A DNA stretch of 64,000 nucleotides from Betaproteobacteria bacterium HGW-Betaproteobacteria-3 (GTDB lineage Bacteria > Pseudomonadota > Gammaproteobacteria > Burkholderiales > Burkholderiaceae_C), in assembly GCA_002842205.1 (NCBI GenBank), contig PHCI01000015.1, forward strand, positions 25,048 to 89,047. Reading direction: 5' to 3'. The notes under the pieces are model-generated. The model saw only the letters and a list, made by a program, of their open reading frames with translations. It was not told the origin of the DNA and made no database searches. Shown here in pieces: positions 11,249 to 19,505 of this stretch (positions are counted from its first letter, which is position 1; the number at the start of each line of letters is the position of its first letter). Both the position numbers and the translations under genes were made by a program.

Positions 11249-11314
11249 CATTCCAGAAGAGATCGGTGCGGGCCGTGTTTTCAGCGTGAAACACCGGCAA
11301 TTTCTTCTGGAATG
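11249..11314 (-). promoter_or_regulatory. Long stem-loop in the pnp leader (candidate RNase III/PNPase autoregulation site)
   Basis: A perfect 12-bp inverted repeat pairs CATTCCAGAAGA (11249-11260) with TCTTCTGGAATG (11303-11314). The interior pairs again (GTGTTT with AAACAC), giving one long hairpin. It lies in the transcribed gap between rpsO and pnp, about 100 bases before the pnp start. In E. coli the corresponding leader hairpin is cut by RNase III and drives PNPase autoregulation. The same role here is inference from position and shape. Confidence 0.7.
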
Positions 11315-11350
11315 ACACAGCGCGTGCTCGCTGTTGCAGCCTCCGAAGTG

Positions 11351-11389
11351 ACGAACGCCTGAGCTAGTGGCGCTAACTCAGGCGTTCGT
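11351..11389 (-). terminator. Hairpin after rpsO (attenuator or processing signal)
   Basis: Perfect 13-bp arms, ACGAACGCCTGAG (11351-11363) and CTCAGGCGTTCGT (11377-11389), sit 14 bases past the rpsO stop, with a few extra pairs near the loop. No run of T follows on the minus strand. It may therefore act as a partial terminator or 3' end stabiliser between rpsO and pnp, not a classical intrinsic terminator. Confidence 0.6.
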
Positions 11390-11403
11390 TCGTTCAAATC
11401 CGT

Positions 11404-11667
11404 TTACTTGCGCAGGCCAAGCTTGGCGATCAGGGCGGTGTAACGGCTGGCGTCCTTGGACTTCAGGTAGTCGAGCAGCTTGCGACGGCGGCTCACCATG
11501 CGCAGCAGGCCCCGACGACCATGGTGGTCTTTGGCGTGGGTCTTGAAGTGGGGCATCAACTCGTTGATGCGGGCGGTCAGCAGTGCCACTTGCACTTCCG
11601 GACTGCCGGTGTCGCCGGCCTGGCGGGCGTTGGCCTGGACGACCTCGGCCTTGTTCAATGCGGTCAT
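11404..11667 (-). CDS. rpsO: 30S ribosomal protein S15
   Basis: S15 binds the central domain of 16S rRNA and nucleates assembly of the 30S platform. The 87-residue product has the family landmarks [17 protein letters not shown] and [19 protein letters not shown], ending [11 protein letters not shown]. The ATG at 11665-11667 follows an AGGAAA ribosome-binding stretch; an open frame extends upstream but does not encode S15 sequence. It is followed by pnp. Confidence 0.97.
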   Translation of the reverse strand: MTALNKAEVVQANARQAGDTGSPEVQVALLTARINELMPHFKTHAKDHHGRRGLLRMVSRRRKLLDYLKSKDASRYTALIAKLGLRK

Positions 11668-11752
11668 TTTCTGTTTCCTGTAGGTGGTTTCAACTTGCGA
11701 CAGGCACTGGAACTGCGCCGGTCGTGCGCCTTGCGGCATGCAAAGCCTTGGA

Positions 11753-11758
11753 ATTATA
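11753..11758 (-). promoter_or_regulatory. Candidate -10 element for rpsO
   Basis: A perfect TATAAT on the minus strand lies about 86 bases upstream of the rpsO start. No good -35 hexamer is seen at 16-18 bases, so this is a partial promoter match. Confidence 0.45.
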
Positions 11759-11782
11759 ACCCGGCTGTCGGCGCGGCTCGCG

Positions 11783-12952
11783 TCAGGCGCCAGAGCGGCC
11801 AGCCAGCCAGGTGTTGAGCCGTTCGACGCCCTGAACCAGCCGCCCAGGGTCCCTGGAGGCAAAGCACCACCGCAGCCAGCCCTGGGCTTGCGGCGCAAAG
11901 GCTTCTCCGGGGGCCAGCCCCAGCCCCGCCTCGAGGACCAGGCGCTTGGCCGTGGCCAGCGAATCGTCAAACCCGGCCAGCCTGAAGAATGCATACATGC
12001 CCCCTGGCGCGGGGGCCACCACCACCCCGGGGATGGCCTGCAACAGGGGCACCAGGGTGTCGCGGCAGGTTTTGAGGTGCGCCACCACCCGCGGCGTGAC
12101 CTCGGCCGTGCGCTCCAGCGCCACCAGGCCGGCCCGCTGCGTGAACACACTGGCGCACGAGGTGTTGAATTCGATCAGCTTGCCCATGTGATGGGTCATG
12201 GCCGGCGGCATCACCAGCCAGCCCAGCCGCCATCCGGTCATCAGAAAGCTCTTGGAAAAACTGTGGACCACGACCAGGCGTTCGTCGGGCGCAGCCAGGT
12301 CGAGAAAACTCGGCGCACACGGGCCGTCGAAATAGAGCCGCTCATACACCTCGTCCGCCAGGATCCAGGTGCCGGTCTGGCGGCAATGGTCAAGAATGGC
12401 CTGCTGCTCAGCGCGGGACAATGTCCAGCCGGTCGGGTTGTTGGGCGAATTGACCACCAGCACCCGGGTGGCCGGTGTGATGGCGGCCAGCAGTGCGGGC
12501 AGGTCCAGTGCCCAGGCCCCATCACGGGGCTGCAGTGACACGCAACGCAATCGGGCGCTCATGATCTGCGGTTGCGCCGTCAGGTTGGGCCAGACGGGGG
12601 TGACGGCCACGACCTCATCGCCCGGATCGATCAGGGCCTGCATGGCCAGCATCAGCGCGTTGACACCGCCCGAGGTGATGGCAATGCGGTCGGCGCCCAC
12701 CGCGCCATGCAGACCGCTCATGTAGGCGGCAACCGCCTCGCGCAGCTCCGGCAGCCCCAGGTTGTGGGAATAAAACGTTTCGCCACGCTGCAGCGAGTCG
12801 ATGGCGGCCTGGCGGATGAAATCGGGCGTGACTTCGTCGCTTTCGCCAAACCAGAACGCCAGCACGTCGCTGCGCCCCATGCCGGCGTTGGCCACTTCAC
12901 GGATTCGGGATTCTTCGAGGTTCAGGACAGTTTTTCGCATAAGTGAGGCCAA
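11783..12952 (-). CDS. PLP-dependent class I/II aminotransferase
   Basis: A fold-type I aminotransferase of 389 residues. The PLP-binding lysine is in [15 protein letters not shown], preceded by NSPNNPTGW and [10 protein letters not shown], the usual substrate and cofactor motifs of the aspartate aminotransferase superfamily. The amino donor cannot be assigned from sequence; homologues are usually annotated as aspartate or aromatic aminotransferases. The likely start is [11 protein letters not shown] or the internal MRKTVL. It is upstream of rpsO in the same direction, with a promoter-like element between. Confidence 0.87.
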   Translation of the reverse strand: MASLMRKTVLNLEESRIREVANAGMGRSDVLAFWFGESDEVTPDFIRQAAIDSLQRGETFYSHNLGLPELREAVAAYMSGLHGAVGADRIAITSGGVNALMLAMQALIDPGDEVVAVTPVWPNLTAQPQIMSARLRCVSLQPRDGAWALDLPALLAAITPATRVLVVNSPNNPTGWTLSRAEQQAILDHCRQTGTWILADEVYERLYFDGPCAPSFLDLAAPDERLVVVHSFSKSFLMTGWRLGWLVMPPAMTHHMGKLIEFNTSCASVFTQRAGLVALERTAEVTPRVVAHLKTCRDTLVPLLQAIPGVVVAPAPGGMYAFFRLAGFDDSLATAKRLVLEAGLGLAPGEAFAPQAQGWLRWCFASRDPGRLVQGVERLNTWLAGRSGA

Positions 12953-13037
12953 GGTGAACGATCTGCCATCGTAGCGGCACGCCCCACTCCCTGGATCGGT
13001 ATCATGGGATCAACCTCCCACTTTCAAGGCTGTCCGT

Positions 13038-13349
13038 ATGCCCTCTCCACTCCGACAACCGCTTCGAGTCAAACCATTTGAGGCGCTGCGCAGCGGCGTC
13101 ATGGCGGCAGCGCTCGCTGCGCTGCTTGCGCTGGTCGGCGGCCAACACGCTGCAGCCACTGCGAGTACAACCACCGCGACCGCTTCCGACAACGGCGCCA
13201 TCAAGCCGCCCGCACCCAAGAAAAAGAAGTCATCCAAACCGAAGATCTACAAAGGATCGGGGGAAACCTCCGCCGAACGCGACCGCCGTCTGTACCGTGA
13301 ATGCAAGGGCCGCCCCAACGCAGGCGCCTGTGAAGGCTACACGCGCTAA
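13038..13349 (+). CDS. Small exported protein of unknown function
   Basis: The 103-residue product has a basic N-terminus, a hydrophobic segment at about residues 20-38 (MAAALAALLALVGGQHAAA) resembling a signal peptide, a lysine/proline-rich linker (PPAPKKKKSSKPK) and a C-terminal domain with two cysteines, RECKGRPNAGACEGYTR. The paired Cys and the PNAGAC motif suggest a disulfide-bonded periplasmic peptide. I recognise similar short proteins in Burkholderiales but know no function. It lies alone between divergent and convergent neighbours. Confidence 0.7.
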   Translation: MPSPLRQPLRVKPFEALRSGVMAAALAALLALVGGQHAAATASTTTATASDNGAIKPPAPKKKKSSKPKIYKGSGETSAERDRRLYRECKGRPNAGACEGYTR

Positions 13350-13399
13350 AAAGCGGCAGAATCGCGGGCCGCGCCCAAGCGCTCGCGCCCCGAACCTCT

Positions 13400-14683
13400 T
13401 CAAAGCGGTCTCTGCATGGCACAGTGCGTGGGCAGTTCGGCCTGCGCCGCGCTGATCTGCCGGACCACCCGGAAACCATAGCCCGAACCTTCCACGTCGA
13501 ACTTCACGCCCGGCTCGCCCTGGCGCCCCATCACCCCTACCACCAGCGCCTGCTGGAACTGATGATCGGTTGCACGCATGGCACCCCCCCGCCCCGCCAG
13601 TTGCACCACCGCGCGCTCCAGTTGCATGGCCACGGCCAGCGGTTCGGCGTCACCGGCCTTTTCGATGGCTTGCGCCAGAGCCTCGATCATGAGCTGCATG
13701 CGCAGGTGCACATAGTCGTCGGCCGGTTTGGGAAACCGCTCGCGAAACGAGCGGTAAAACGCCTCGCTCTGCGGTGTCGGCAGATTGGGCAACCAGTCGG
13801 CCACCGCGATCACCTTGCCCACACCGGCCTCCCCCATCGCAGCGGGCGCGCCCAGCGCGTTGCCGTAGAAGGTGTAGAACTTGCCGTCAAACCCCACGTC
13901 CTTGGCGGCCTTGACCAGCAAGGTGAGGTCATTGCCCCAGTTGCCTGTCATGACGGCCTGCGCACCACTGGCCTTGATCTTGGCGGCATAGGGCAGAAAG
14001 TCCTTGACGCGCCCCATCGGATGCAGCTCGTTGCCGACCACGCGGATGTCGGGGCGCTGCAGCTCCAGCTGGCGCTTTGCCTCACGCAGCACGGCCTGGC
14101 CAAAGCTGTAGTCCTGCCCGATCAGGTAGGCATTTCGGATCGCCCGGTCCTCACGCAGCACCTCCATCAGCGCCGCCATGCGCATGTCGGCGTGCGCGTC
14201 AAAACGGAAATGCCAGAAGCTGCATTTTTCGTTGGTCAGCGACGGATCGACCGCCGAATAGTTGAGGAACAGCACGCGCCGCGTCGGCTCCCGTTCGTTG
14301 TGTTTGTTGACGGCGTCCATCAGCACGGCGGCGGTGGCCGACGAGTTGCCCTGCAGCACCACCTGCGCCCCGCTGTCGATGGCCGAGCGCAGCGCTGAAA
14401 GCGCCTCCTCGTTCTGGCCCTTGCTGTCGAACCGCTCCAGCTGCAGCAGCCGCACCCCCTGCGCCGTTTTGACGCCCCCGCGTGCATTGACCCGCTCGAC
14501 CGCCCACACCAGGTTGCGATAAACCGCCTCACCCGTATTGGCGAAAGCGCCGGAAAGGCTCTCGATCATGGCCAGGCGAATCGGCGTTGACGTGCCGCCC
14601 GCGGCTGTTTGGGCCAGTGCCATCGTCGGCGCAGATAGCGCCAACAACAAGGTTTTCAAGGTCTGGCGACGGCGGTTTTTCAT
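13400..14683 (-). CDS. ABC transporter substrate-binding protein, branched-chain amino acid (Leu/Ile/Val-binding) type
   Basis: A periplasmic type I solute-binding protein of 427 residues. The start at 14683 opens MKNRRRQTLKTLLLALSAPT, a clear signal peptide ending near MALAQ; a GAGAGAG stretch precedes this ATG. The mature protein has the family pattern PIRLAMIESLSGAFANTGE and VVLQGNSSATAAVL. No permease or ATPase genes lie beside it, so the ligand is unknown and it may serve a distant transporter. Confidence 0.85.
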   Translation of the reverse strand: MKNRRRQTLKTLLLALSAPTMALAQTAAGGTSTPIRLAMIESLSGAFANTGEAVYRNLVWAVERVNARGGVKTAQGVRLLQLERFDSKGQNEEALSALRSAIDSGAQVVLQGNSSATAAVLMDAVNKHNEREPTRRVLFLNYSAVDPSLTNEKCSFWHFRFDAHADMRMAALMEVLREDRAIRNAYLIGQDYSFGQAVLREAKRQLELQRPDIRVVGNELHPMGRVKDFLPYAAKIKASGAQAVMTGNWGNDLTLLVKAAKDVGFDGKFYTFYGNALGAPAAMGEAGVGKVIAVADWLPNLPTPQSEAFYRSFRERFPKPADDYVHLRMQLMIEALAQAIEKAGDAEPLAVAMQLERAVVQLAGRGGAMRATDHQFQQALVVGVMGRQGEPGVKFDVEGSGYGFRVVRQISAAQAELPTHCAMQRPL

Positions 14684-14842
14684 CAACGACTCTCTCTTGA
14701 AATAGGCCACAAGCATCCCAGATTCGATGCCTGCGGCGATCACGGTTGAAAGCCGCGCAGTGTACGGGACGACCGATCACGCCAAGGGCCAAAAGCGTTG
14801 CGGATCGCGCCGCTCCCTTCATCCATCACCAGGAGTTGAACC

Positions 14843-15223
14843 ATGTATTTCACCCCCACCGCCGTTGTCCGCCGTTCGGCTTACGTTCCCGCGCTTCGCT
14901 CTCTGGACCGCTTTCTGGACGACGCCCTGAGTGTCGGCACGGCCCCTGCAGCACAGGCCGGTGTTTCGCAGGACGACAAGGCCGTGACGCTGACCTTTGA
15001 CGTGCCTGGCGTCGCCAAGGACCAGCTCACCATCGGCATCGAGGCGAACATCGTGCGTATCGAGACCGTGGCCGACGCGCCGCGCCGCTACAAGATGGCG
15101 TACGAATTGCCGCAGGACATTGACGTCGCCGCCAGCGAGGCCAAACTTGAGAACGGCGTGCTGACGCTCAAACTGGCACGCCAGATGCCCGTCGATCGTG
15201 CAGTCCGGTTAAATATTAATTAA
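14843..15223 (+). CDS. Hsp20/alpha-crystallin family small heat-shock protein
   Basis: A 126-residue holdase chaperone. The alpha-crystallin domain covers roughly residues 42-126, with FDVPGVAKDQLTIGIE and the conserved ELPQDID and ENGVLTLKL segments. The N-terminal arm (YVPALRSLDRFLDDAL) is short. AGGAG precedes the ATG. No convincing sigma-32 promoter was seen. The stop codon lies at the edge of a dispersed repeat shared with the convergent tsaD gene. Confidence 0.9.
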   Translation: MYFTPTAVVRRSAYVPALRSLDRFLDDALSVGTAPAAQAGVSQDDKAVTLTFDVPGVAKDQLTIGIEANIVRIETVADAPRRYKMAYELPQDIDVAASEAKLENGVLTLKLARQMPVDRAVRLNIN

Positions 15224-15277
15224 ATAGCAAACTATGACCATTTGGCGGGGGCCAGGTGGTCATTTTGTTTGAATTTC
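15221..15277. repeat. Dispersed repeat, copy A, in the hsp20-tsaD junction
   Basis: A roughly 57-bp element with core AGCAAACTATGACC followed by TTGGCGGGGGCC. It forms a hairpin (GACCA/TGGTC arms around the G-rich loop). It supplies the hsp20 TAA at one end and the TGA stop of tsaD within. Related copies occur inside mutS, trmJ and the HI0933-family gene. Confidence 0.75.
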
Positions 15278-16312
15278 ATCGGCCAGCCGTGTGTCCAGCG
15301 GCCAGCGTGGACGGACGTCAAATGCGTACGTCCGGCTGGCTCCCTGCACGCCCGCGCGCAGGCGCAGGGCGGCGGCCATGGCGATCATCGCGCCGTTGTC
15401 GGTGCACAGCGCAAGCTCGGGGTAGTGCACGCGAACGCGCCGCGCGGCACACGCGGCATCCAGTTGCTGGCGCAGGCGCCGGTTTGCGCCCACCCCACCG
15501 GCCACGACGATCCGCTGCAATCCGGTTTGCGTCAGCGCGGCCAGCGATTTCTTCACCAGCACCTCCACAATGGCCGCCTCGGTCGAGGCCGCCAGGTCGG
15601 CCTTGCGGGCGTCCAGCGCGTCGCCAAGCTTGCGCGCTTGCGTGAGCACGGCCGTCTTGAGCCCGGCGAAAGAAAAGTCCAGGTTGCCGCTGTGCAGCAG
15701 CGGCCGGGGCAGCTTGAACGCCTCGGCATTGCCCTGCTCGGCCAGTCTGGACAAAGCCGGGCCGCCCGGATAACCCAGGCCCAGCAACTTGGCCGATTTG
15801 TCAAACGCTTCACCGGCCGCATCGTCAATGGTTTCGCCCAGCAGCGTATAGCGCCCTACGCCGTCCACCTGCATGAGTTGACTGTGCCCGCCCGACACCA
15901 GCAACGCCACAAACGGAAACGTGGGGGGGTCGGCGCTCAGAAAAGGCGAAAGCAAATGCCCTTCGAGATGGTGGATGCCCAGCACCGGCCTGTCCAGTGC
16001 CGCCCCAAGGGCGCAGGCCACACCGGCCCCCACGAGCAGCGCGCCCGCCAGACCCGGGCCGCGCGTGTACGCCACCACATCCACGTTGGCCAGCGTGCGC
16101 CCGGCGTCAGCCAGCACGCCGCTCGTCAGCGGCAGCACGCGGCGGATGTGGTCGCGGCTGGCGAGTTCCGGCACCACGCCCCCATAAGCCTCGTGCATGG
16201 CCACCTGGCTGTGCAGCGCGTGCGCGAGCAGCCGCGGCGTTTGCACGCCCCCGGCATCCACCAGGGCGACGCCGGTTTCATCGCAGGAGGATTCGATTCC
16301 CAAAATCAACAT
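15260..16312 (-). CDS. tsaD: tRNA N6-adenosine threonylcarbamoyltransferase
   Basis: TsaD transfers the threonylcarbamoyl group to A37 of ANN-decoding tRNAs. The 350-residue protein starts [18 protein letters not shown], has the metal-binding HHLEGHL motif near residue 110, and has VSGGHSQL and the C-terminal CTDNGAMIA motif. I chose the ATG at 16312, not upstream in-frame codons, from the conserved N-terminus. The last residues (EIQTK and the stop) are encoded by the dispersed repeat, so the native C-terminus has been altered slightly. Confidence 0.96.
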   Translation of the reverse strand: MLILGIESSCDETGVALVDAGGVQTPRLLAHALHSQVAMHEAYGGVVPELASRDHIRRVLPLTSGVLADAGRTLANVDVVAYTRGPGLAGALLVGAGVACALGAALDRPVLGIHHLEGHLLSPFLSADPPTFPFVALLVSGGHSQLMQVDGVGRYTLLGETIDDAAGEAFDKSAKLLGLGYPGGPALSRLAEQGNAEAFKLPRPLLHSGNLDFSFAGLKTAVLTQARKLGDALDARKADLAASTEAAIVEVLVKKSLAALTQTGLQRIVVAGGVGANRRLRQQLDAACAARRVRVHYPELALCTDNGAMIAMAAALRLRAGVQGASRTYAFDVRPRWPLDTRLADEIQTK

Positions 16313-16375
16313 CAAGGAAGTGTACGTGGCACGCAGGCGGCCCTGTCCAGGCCCACGACCGCCCCAACCCAACGG

Positions 16376-17110
16376 CTACGGCAAGGGGAAACGGGTCAGT
16401 CGCAGCGGATCAGGGATGTGAATTTCACGCTTGTCGATGACGATCAATCCTTTGGATTCGAGCTCATGCAGCACACGCGAGAAGTATTCGGGCGTCATGG
16501 ACAGGCGCGAGGCAATGGTTGCCTTGCTCACGGGAAGCACCACGTTTTGCGATCGACCCATCTCAGCGTCTGCGCTTGGCCCAGTGCGGGCCCCCTCGTT
16601 TGGGGTGCTGTGCGGAAAATCGCGCAAGAGATAACCAATCACGCGTTCCACGCCACTGTGCAGGGAATAGGCTTTGACGTCGTTGACCAGCCCGTGCAGG
16701 CGCCGGGACAGGCCAGCAAGCATGCGCATGGAAAATCGGGGATCATTTTCGATCTCCAGCATCACACTTTGCTTGGACACGCTGAGCAGCACGGTGTCGG
16801 TCAGTGCCTGGGCGTTGATGAAGTACGGCTTGTCCGTGAACATCAGGGCTTCGGCAAAGCTGTTGCCAGGCCCCACAATTTCGATGATCTTTTCCTGCCC
16901 GGCTGGCGAGATCGCAAACAGCTTGATCTGACCCGACACGGTGACGTGAAACTCGACGCAGGGTTCGCCGATGCGAAAGGCGTCTTCACCCCGGGCCAGC
17001 GTGCGCAGACGGCACCCATGGGTCAGACGTTGCAGCTCCGGTGGTTTCATTTCCTGAAACAGGGGCAGCATTGACAGGTAGCGCGGCAGATCGAACTGGG
17101 TAATGTCCAT
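16376..17110 (-). CDS. dnr: Crp/Fnr-family regulator, Dnr/NnrR type
   Basis: A 244-residue transcription factor with an N-terminal cyclic-nucleotide-binding-like fold (GCRLRTLARGEDAFRIGEP, PAGQEKIIEIVGPGNSFAEA) and a C-terminal winged helix (SKATIASRLSMTPEYFSRVL). The FNR cysteine cluster is absent, and the PAGQEKI...FAEAMF pattern resembles Pseudomonas Dnr, a heme-based NO sensor. The start at 17110 opens MDITQFDLPRYL. It is the last gene of the heme-copper unit and most likely acts on the TTGAA-N4-TTCAA boxes here. NO sensing is inference. Confidence 0.85.
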   Translation of the reverse strand: MDITQFDLPRYLSMLPLFQEMKPPELQRLTHGCRLRTLARGEDAFRIGEPCVEFHVTVSGQIKLFAISPAGQEKIIEIVGPGNSFAEALMFTDKPYFINAQALTDTVLLSVSKQSVMLEIENDPRFSMRMLAGLSRRLHGLVNDVKAYSLHSGVERVIGYLLRDFPHSTPNEGARTGPSADAEMGRSQNVVLPVSKATIASRLSMTPEYFSRVLHELESKGLIVIDKREIHIPDPLRLTRFPLP

Positions 17111-17183
17111 GGCCTGGGTGCTGCAGGTGCGTTGCGTGGTGGGCACATTGCGGGTCAACGTGACCAACCCGCACTGTACCCTC

Positions 17184-18056
17184 TCAATGCGGCCCTTCCG
17201 GGCTTGGCGGGCGGGGCCAGGGTTTGTTCCCGTTTCCGGTGCCACGAACTTCAACGGACACCAGCGCGGCAATCAGCAGCGGCGAGACGGTGGCATGCAG
17301 AAAACCCAGCCATACGGGCCGGGTGCTGAGCACCAACAAAGCGAGACCCAGGAGGATCTGCGCTGGCAGCAGCAGGCTCAAGGCTGCGACATGGGAAGAC
17401 ATGGCGGCACGCCCATGCCCATGGGCGTCGCGCAGGACACCCCCTGCAATCAGGATCGCCGGAACGGCCGTGCCGACGTGAATGAACGCCGTCCAGCGGA
17501 CGTCGCCCATGGCGAGCGCACTGGCCGTCGCACCGCTCGCAACATGGATCAGAAACACGCTGAACGCCCGGAATGGAAAGACGCCACGCGACCGATCGGT
17601 TCGGGTGGCCACCGCCATCGACTCGCGCAACCACCAGCAGAACATCAGAAGGAGACTTCCACCCGCAACGTTCGCCACCGTCACCACGGTAAAACGATAA
17701 CCCGGCGTCAAAGGACCGATCGCCGCGAGCATCACCGTGGCGGACAGCAGGCCCGCAACAGCCGCGCCCGCCCCCGGCGGCAAGGGTCTGGCTCGCCACC
17801 AGAACACGGCGGCGAGCAGCCCCAGCAGCCCCATGCCCGTCGCGGCGAAACGGTGAATCATCCGCACGGTGTGTTCCGCGGCGGTGGGCAGCATGGATTG
17901 GCCGGGCACCGTGCCGCCATCCACCACGGTGCTCAAGCGCAGCAACACGCTGGCCGCCAGTATGGCCAACGCCAGAATCGCCCCCAACGTGCCGATGTGC
18001 CGCAGAGGATTTCCGGGCCCGGAGGCTGTCGGGTTATGCCTGTTTGGATGGTTCAT
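17184..18056 (-). CDS. CtaA/Cox15-like membrane protein (heme A synthase homologue)
   Basis: A 290-residue protein with about eight hydrophobic segments, organised like heme A synthase. Candidate heme ligands are His68 in RMIHRF, then one in AFIHVGTAV and one in GFLHATVSPL. Two departures from canonical CtaA are visible. The usual Glu three residues before the first His is Arg65, and the expected second N-terminal-half His (TVANVAGGSLLL region) is missing. It could still oxidise heme O or have another role. It lies between a heme-copper subunit I gene and dnr; the ATG at 18056 is 19 bases past the previous stop. Confidence 0.7.
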   Translation of the reverse strand: MNHPNRHNPTASGPGNPLRHIGTLGAILALAILAASVLLRLSTVVDGGTVPGQSMLPTAAEHTVRMIHRFAATGMGLLGLLAAVFWWRARPLPPGAGAAVAGLLSATVMLAAIGPLTPGYRFTVVTVANVAGGSLLLMFCWWLRESMAVATRTDRSRGVFPFRAFSVFLIHVASGATASALAMGDVRWTAFIHVGTAVPAILIAGGVLRDAHGHGRAAMSSHVAALSLLLPAQILLGLALLVLSTRPVWLGFLHATVSPLLIAALVSVEVRGTGNGNKPWPRPPSPEGPH

Positions 18057-18075
18057 GGGTTGCGACCGCCAGGCC

Positions 18076-19434
18076 TCAGGCCTTGTCTGCAATAAGGACC
18101 GCGCGCAACACGATCACCACAAACATCACACCACCCGCAATGGCGATCAGCCCGCCCAGGCCCATCAGGCCCATGCCCATGACCTCCTGGGTTGAACGCA
18201 AGACCTGCTCGCCACCGGCCACCTTGCGCTGTACGCCATAGCCACCCGACCACACCAGGCCGACAATGTGCATCAGCTGACCTGCCCCATAAATGACGGG
18301 TTGCCAGGCCGCAGCGCCGGAACGGGGCGTTGAAAAACCCAACCGGGGCAACAGGTGATAGACCACCCCCATCATGGCCAGCGTGACGCCCACGATGCTG
18401 CCGTGATAATGCGCTGGAATGCGGACGTTGTTGCCCGTGATCAGGAAGCCGATGATTCCGCCCGCTGAAAAAAGCACCAGCGACGCGATCAGGCTTGCCC
18501 GTAACGGTCGTTCGGCAGCGGTCATGGGTCGAATGGGCCACATGGACCACAGCACAGCCAGCGCGACCGGCGCAATGACGATCCCTCCGCCAAACCGCAT
18601 CAGCAAGGTTTGCGCATGATGATGTTCGACCGAGGTGACGTCGTACGCCAGATAAGTTACCGGGGTCAGGAAAACGCTCAGCAGGGCGATGGCAAAGAAC
18701 AAGATCACCACACGGGGTGAAAGTGCAAACCGGGCGCCGACCGCACCAACCAGCCAGATCCAGCACACCAGCATCAGCAGCGTGTAGGCGAACTGCAGGA
18801 CATGCCCACCGCCCCAAAACAGCAACTCGTAATAAACCCGCGAGTCAAGCACCAGCGGCACCTTGAGCCACGACCATGCAAACGAAATTGCCGCCACCAC
18901 GCATGCCACCATCGCGGCATTGAGGCCGAACCGCAGCGCCCCACCCCCGCCGATCCGGGAGCCAACAGGCGCAACCGCCAGCATCGACCTCAGACACATC
19001 ATCACGACGCCCACGCCGAACAACAGCAAACCGGTCAGGAAAACCGGGCCATCCAGCACCGGGACATAGTTGGACATCACCGGCTTTCCCGGATCGACAA
19101 AAGGCGCGAGGCCCATGGCGAGCGTGCCCAGGGTGGACATGGAGAAGGCGGCCCACGCCATCTGCTCATACCGGGTGGTGCCGGTCATGGCCCACAGCGC
19201 GCTGCCGAAAGAAAGGAACCACACCAGAACCGACAGATCCACGTGGACCACCAGCGCAACGCGGAAAAAATCCGCCAGAGGAAACAGCGTCTGCAACTGC
19301 GGGGTCCGTGACAACACCAGCAGCACCGAGAACAACCCGGACGCCAACAGTGCCAGTGTGCCCAGCGCAAGCCAGGCGATGGCCAGCGAGCGGCGGGAAT
19401 CCAGCGGTACGTCAAGATCGAAATGGGAACTCAT
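18076..19434 (-). CDS. Divergent heme-copper oxidoreductase subunit I (second copy in locus)
   Basis: A 452-residue polytopic protein with the six-histidine pattern of heme-copper enzymes: His64 (low-spin heme, helix II), His211 in GGGHVLQF (helix VI), His271-273 in VEHHHAQ (helix VII), and His342 and His344 in AHYHG (helix X). The position four residues after His211, tyrosine in A- and B-type oxidases, is Phe215. There is no adjacent subunit II of its own. It overlaps or abuts the cytochrome b-MvhD gene, which may supply electrons. NO reduction is possible; the function is unproven. A TTG at 19509 is an alternative start. Confidence 0.78.
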   Translation of the reverse strand: MSSHFDLDVPLDSRRSLAIAWLALGTLALLASGLFSVLLVLSRTPQLQTLFPLADFFRVALVVHVDLSVLVWFLSFGSALWAMTGTTRYEQMAWAAFSMSTLGTLAMGLAPFVDPGKPVMSNYVPVLDGPVFLTGLLLFGVGVVMMCLRSMLAVAPVGSRIGGGGALRFGLNAAMVACVVAAISFAWSWLKVPLVLDSRVYYELLFWGGGHVLQFAYTLLMLVCWIWLVGAVGARFALSPRVVILFFAIALLSVFLTPVTYLAYDVTSVEHHHAQTLLMRFGGGIVIAPVALAVLWSMWPIRPMTAAERPLRASLIASLVLFSAGGIIGFLITGNNVRIPAHYHGSIVGVTLAMMGVVYHLLPRLGFSTPRSGAAAWQPVIYGAGQLMHIVGLVWSGGYGVQRKVAGGEQVLRSTQEVMGMGLMGLGGLIAIAGGVMFVVIVLRAVLIADKA

Positions 19435-19505
19435 GGCCTTGCAGAGGCCACCTTGGCCACCCACGCCACTGTAGGCGGCATTGGTCGTGCGGGACTTGAT
19501 CTCGG

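Noticed and set aside
14684..14842. Sigma-32 promoter before the hsp20 gene
   Set aside because: A TTGAAA is present at a suitable place, but no CCCCAT-like -10 follows at the right distance.
17111..17183. Palindrome GGTCA-ACG-TGACC before dnr as an FNR/DNR box
   Set aside because: The spacing is three, not four, and the half-sites do not match TTGA/TCAA; its relevance is unclear.
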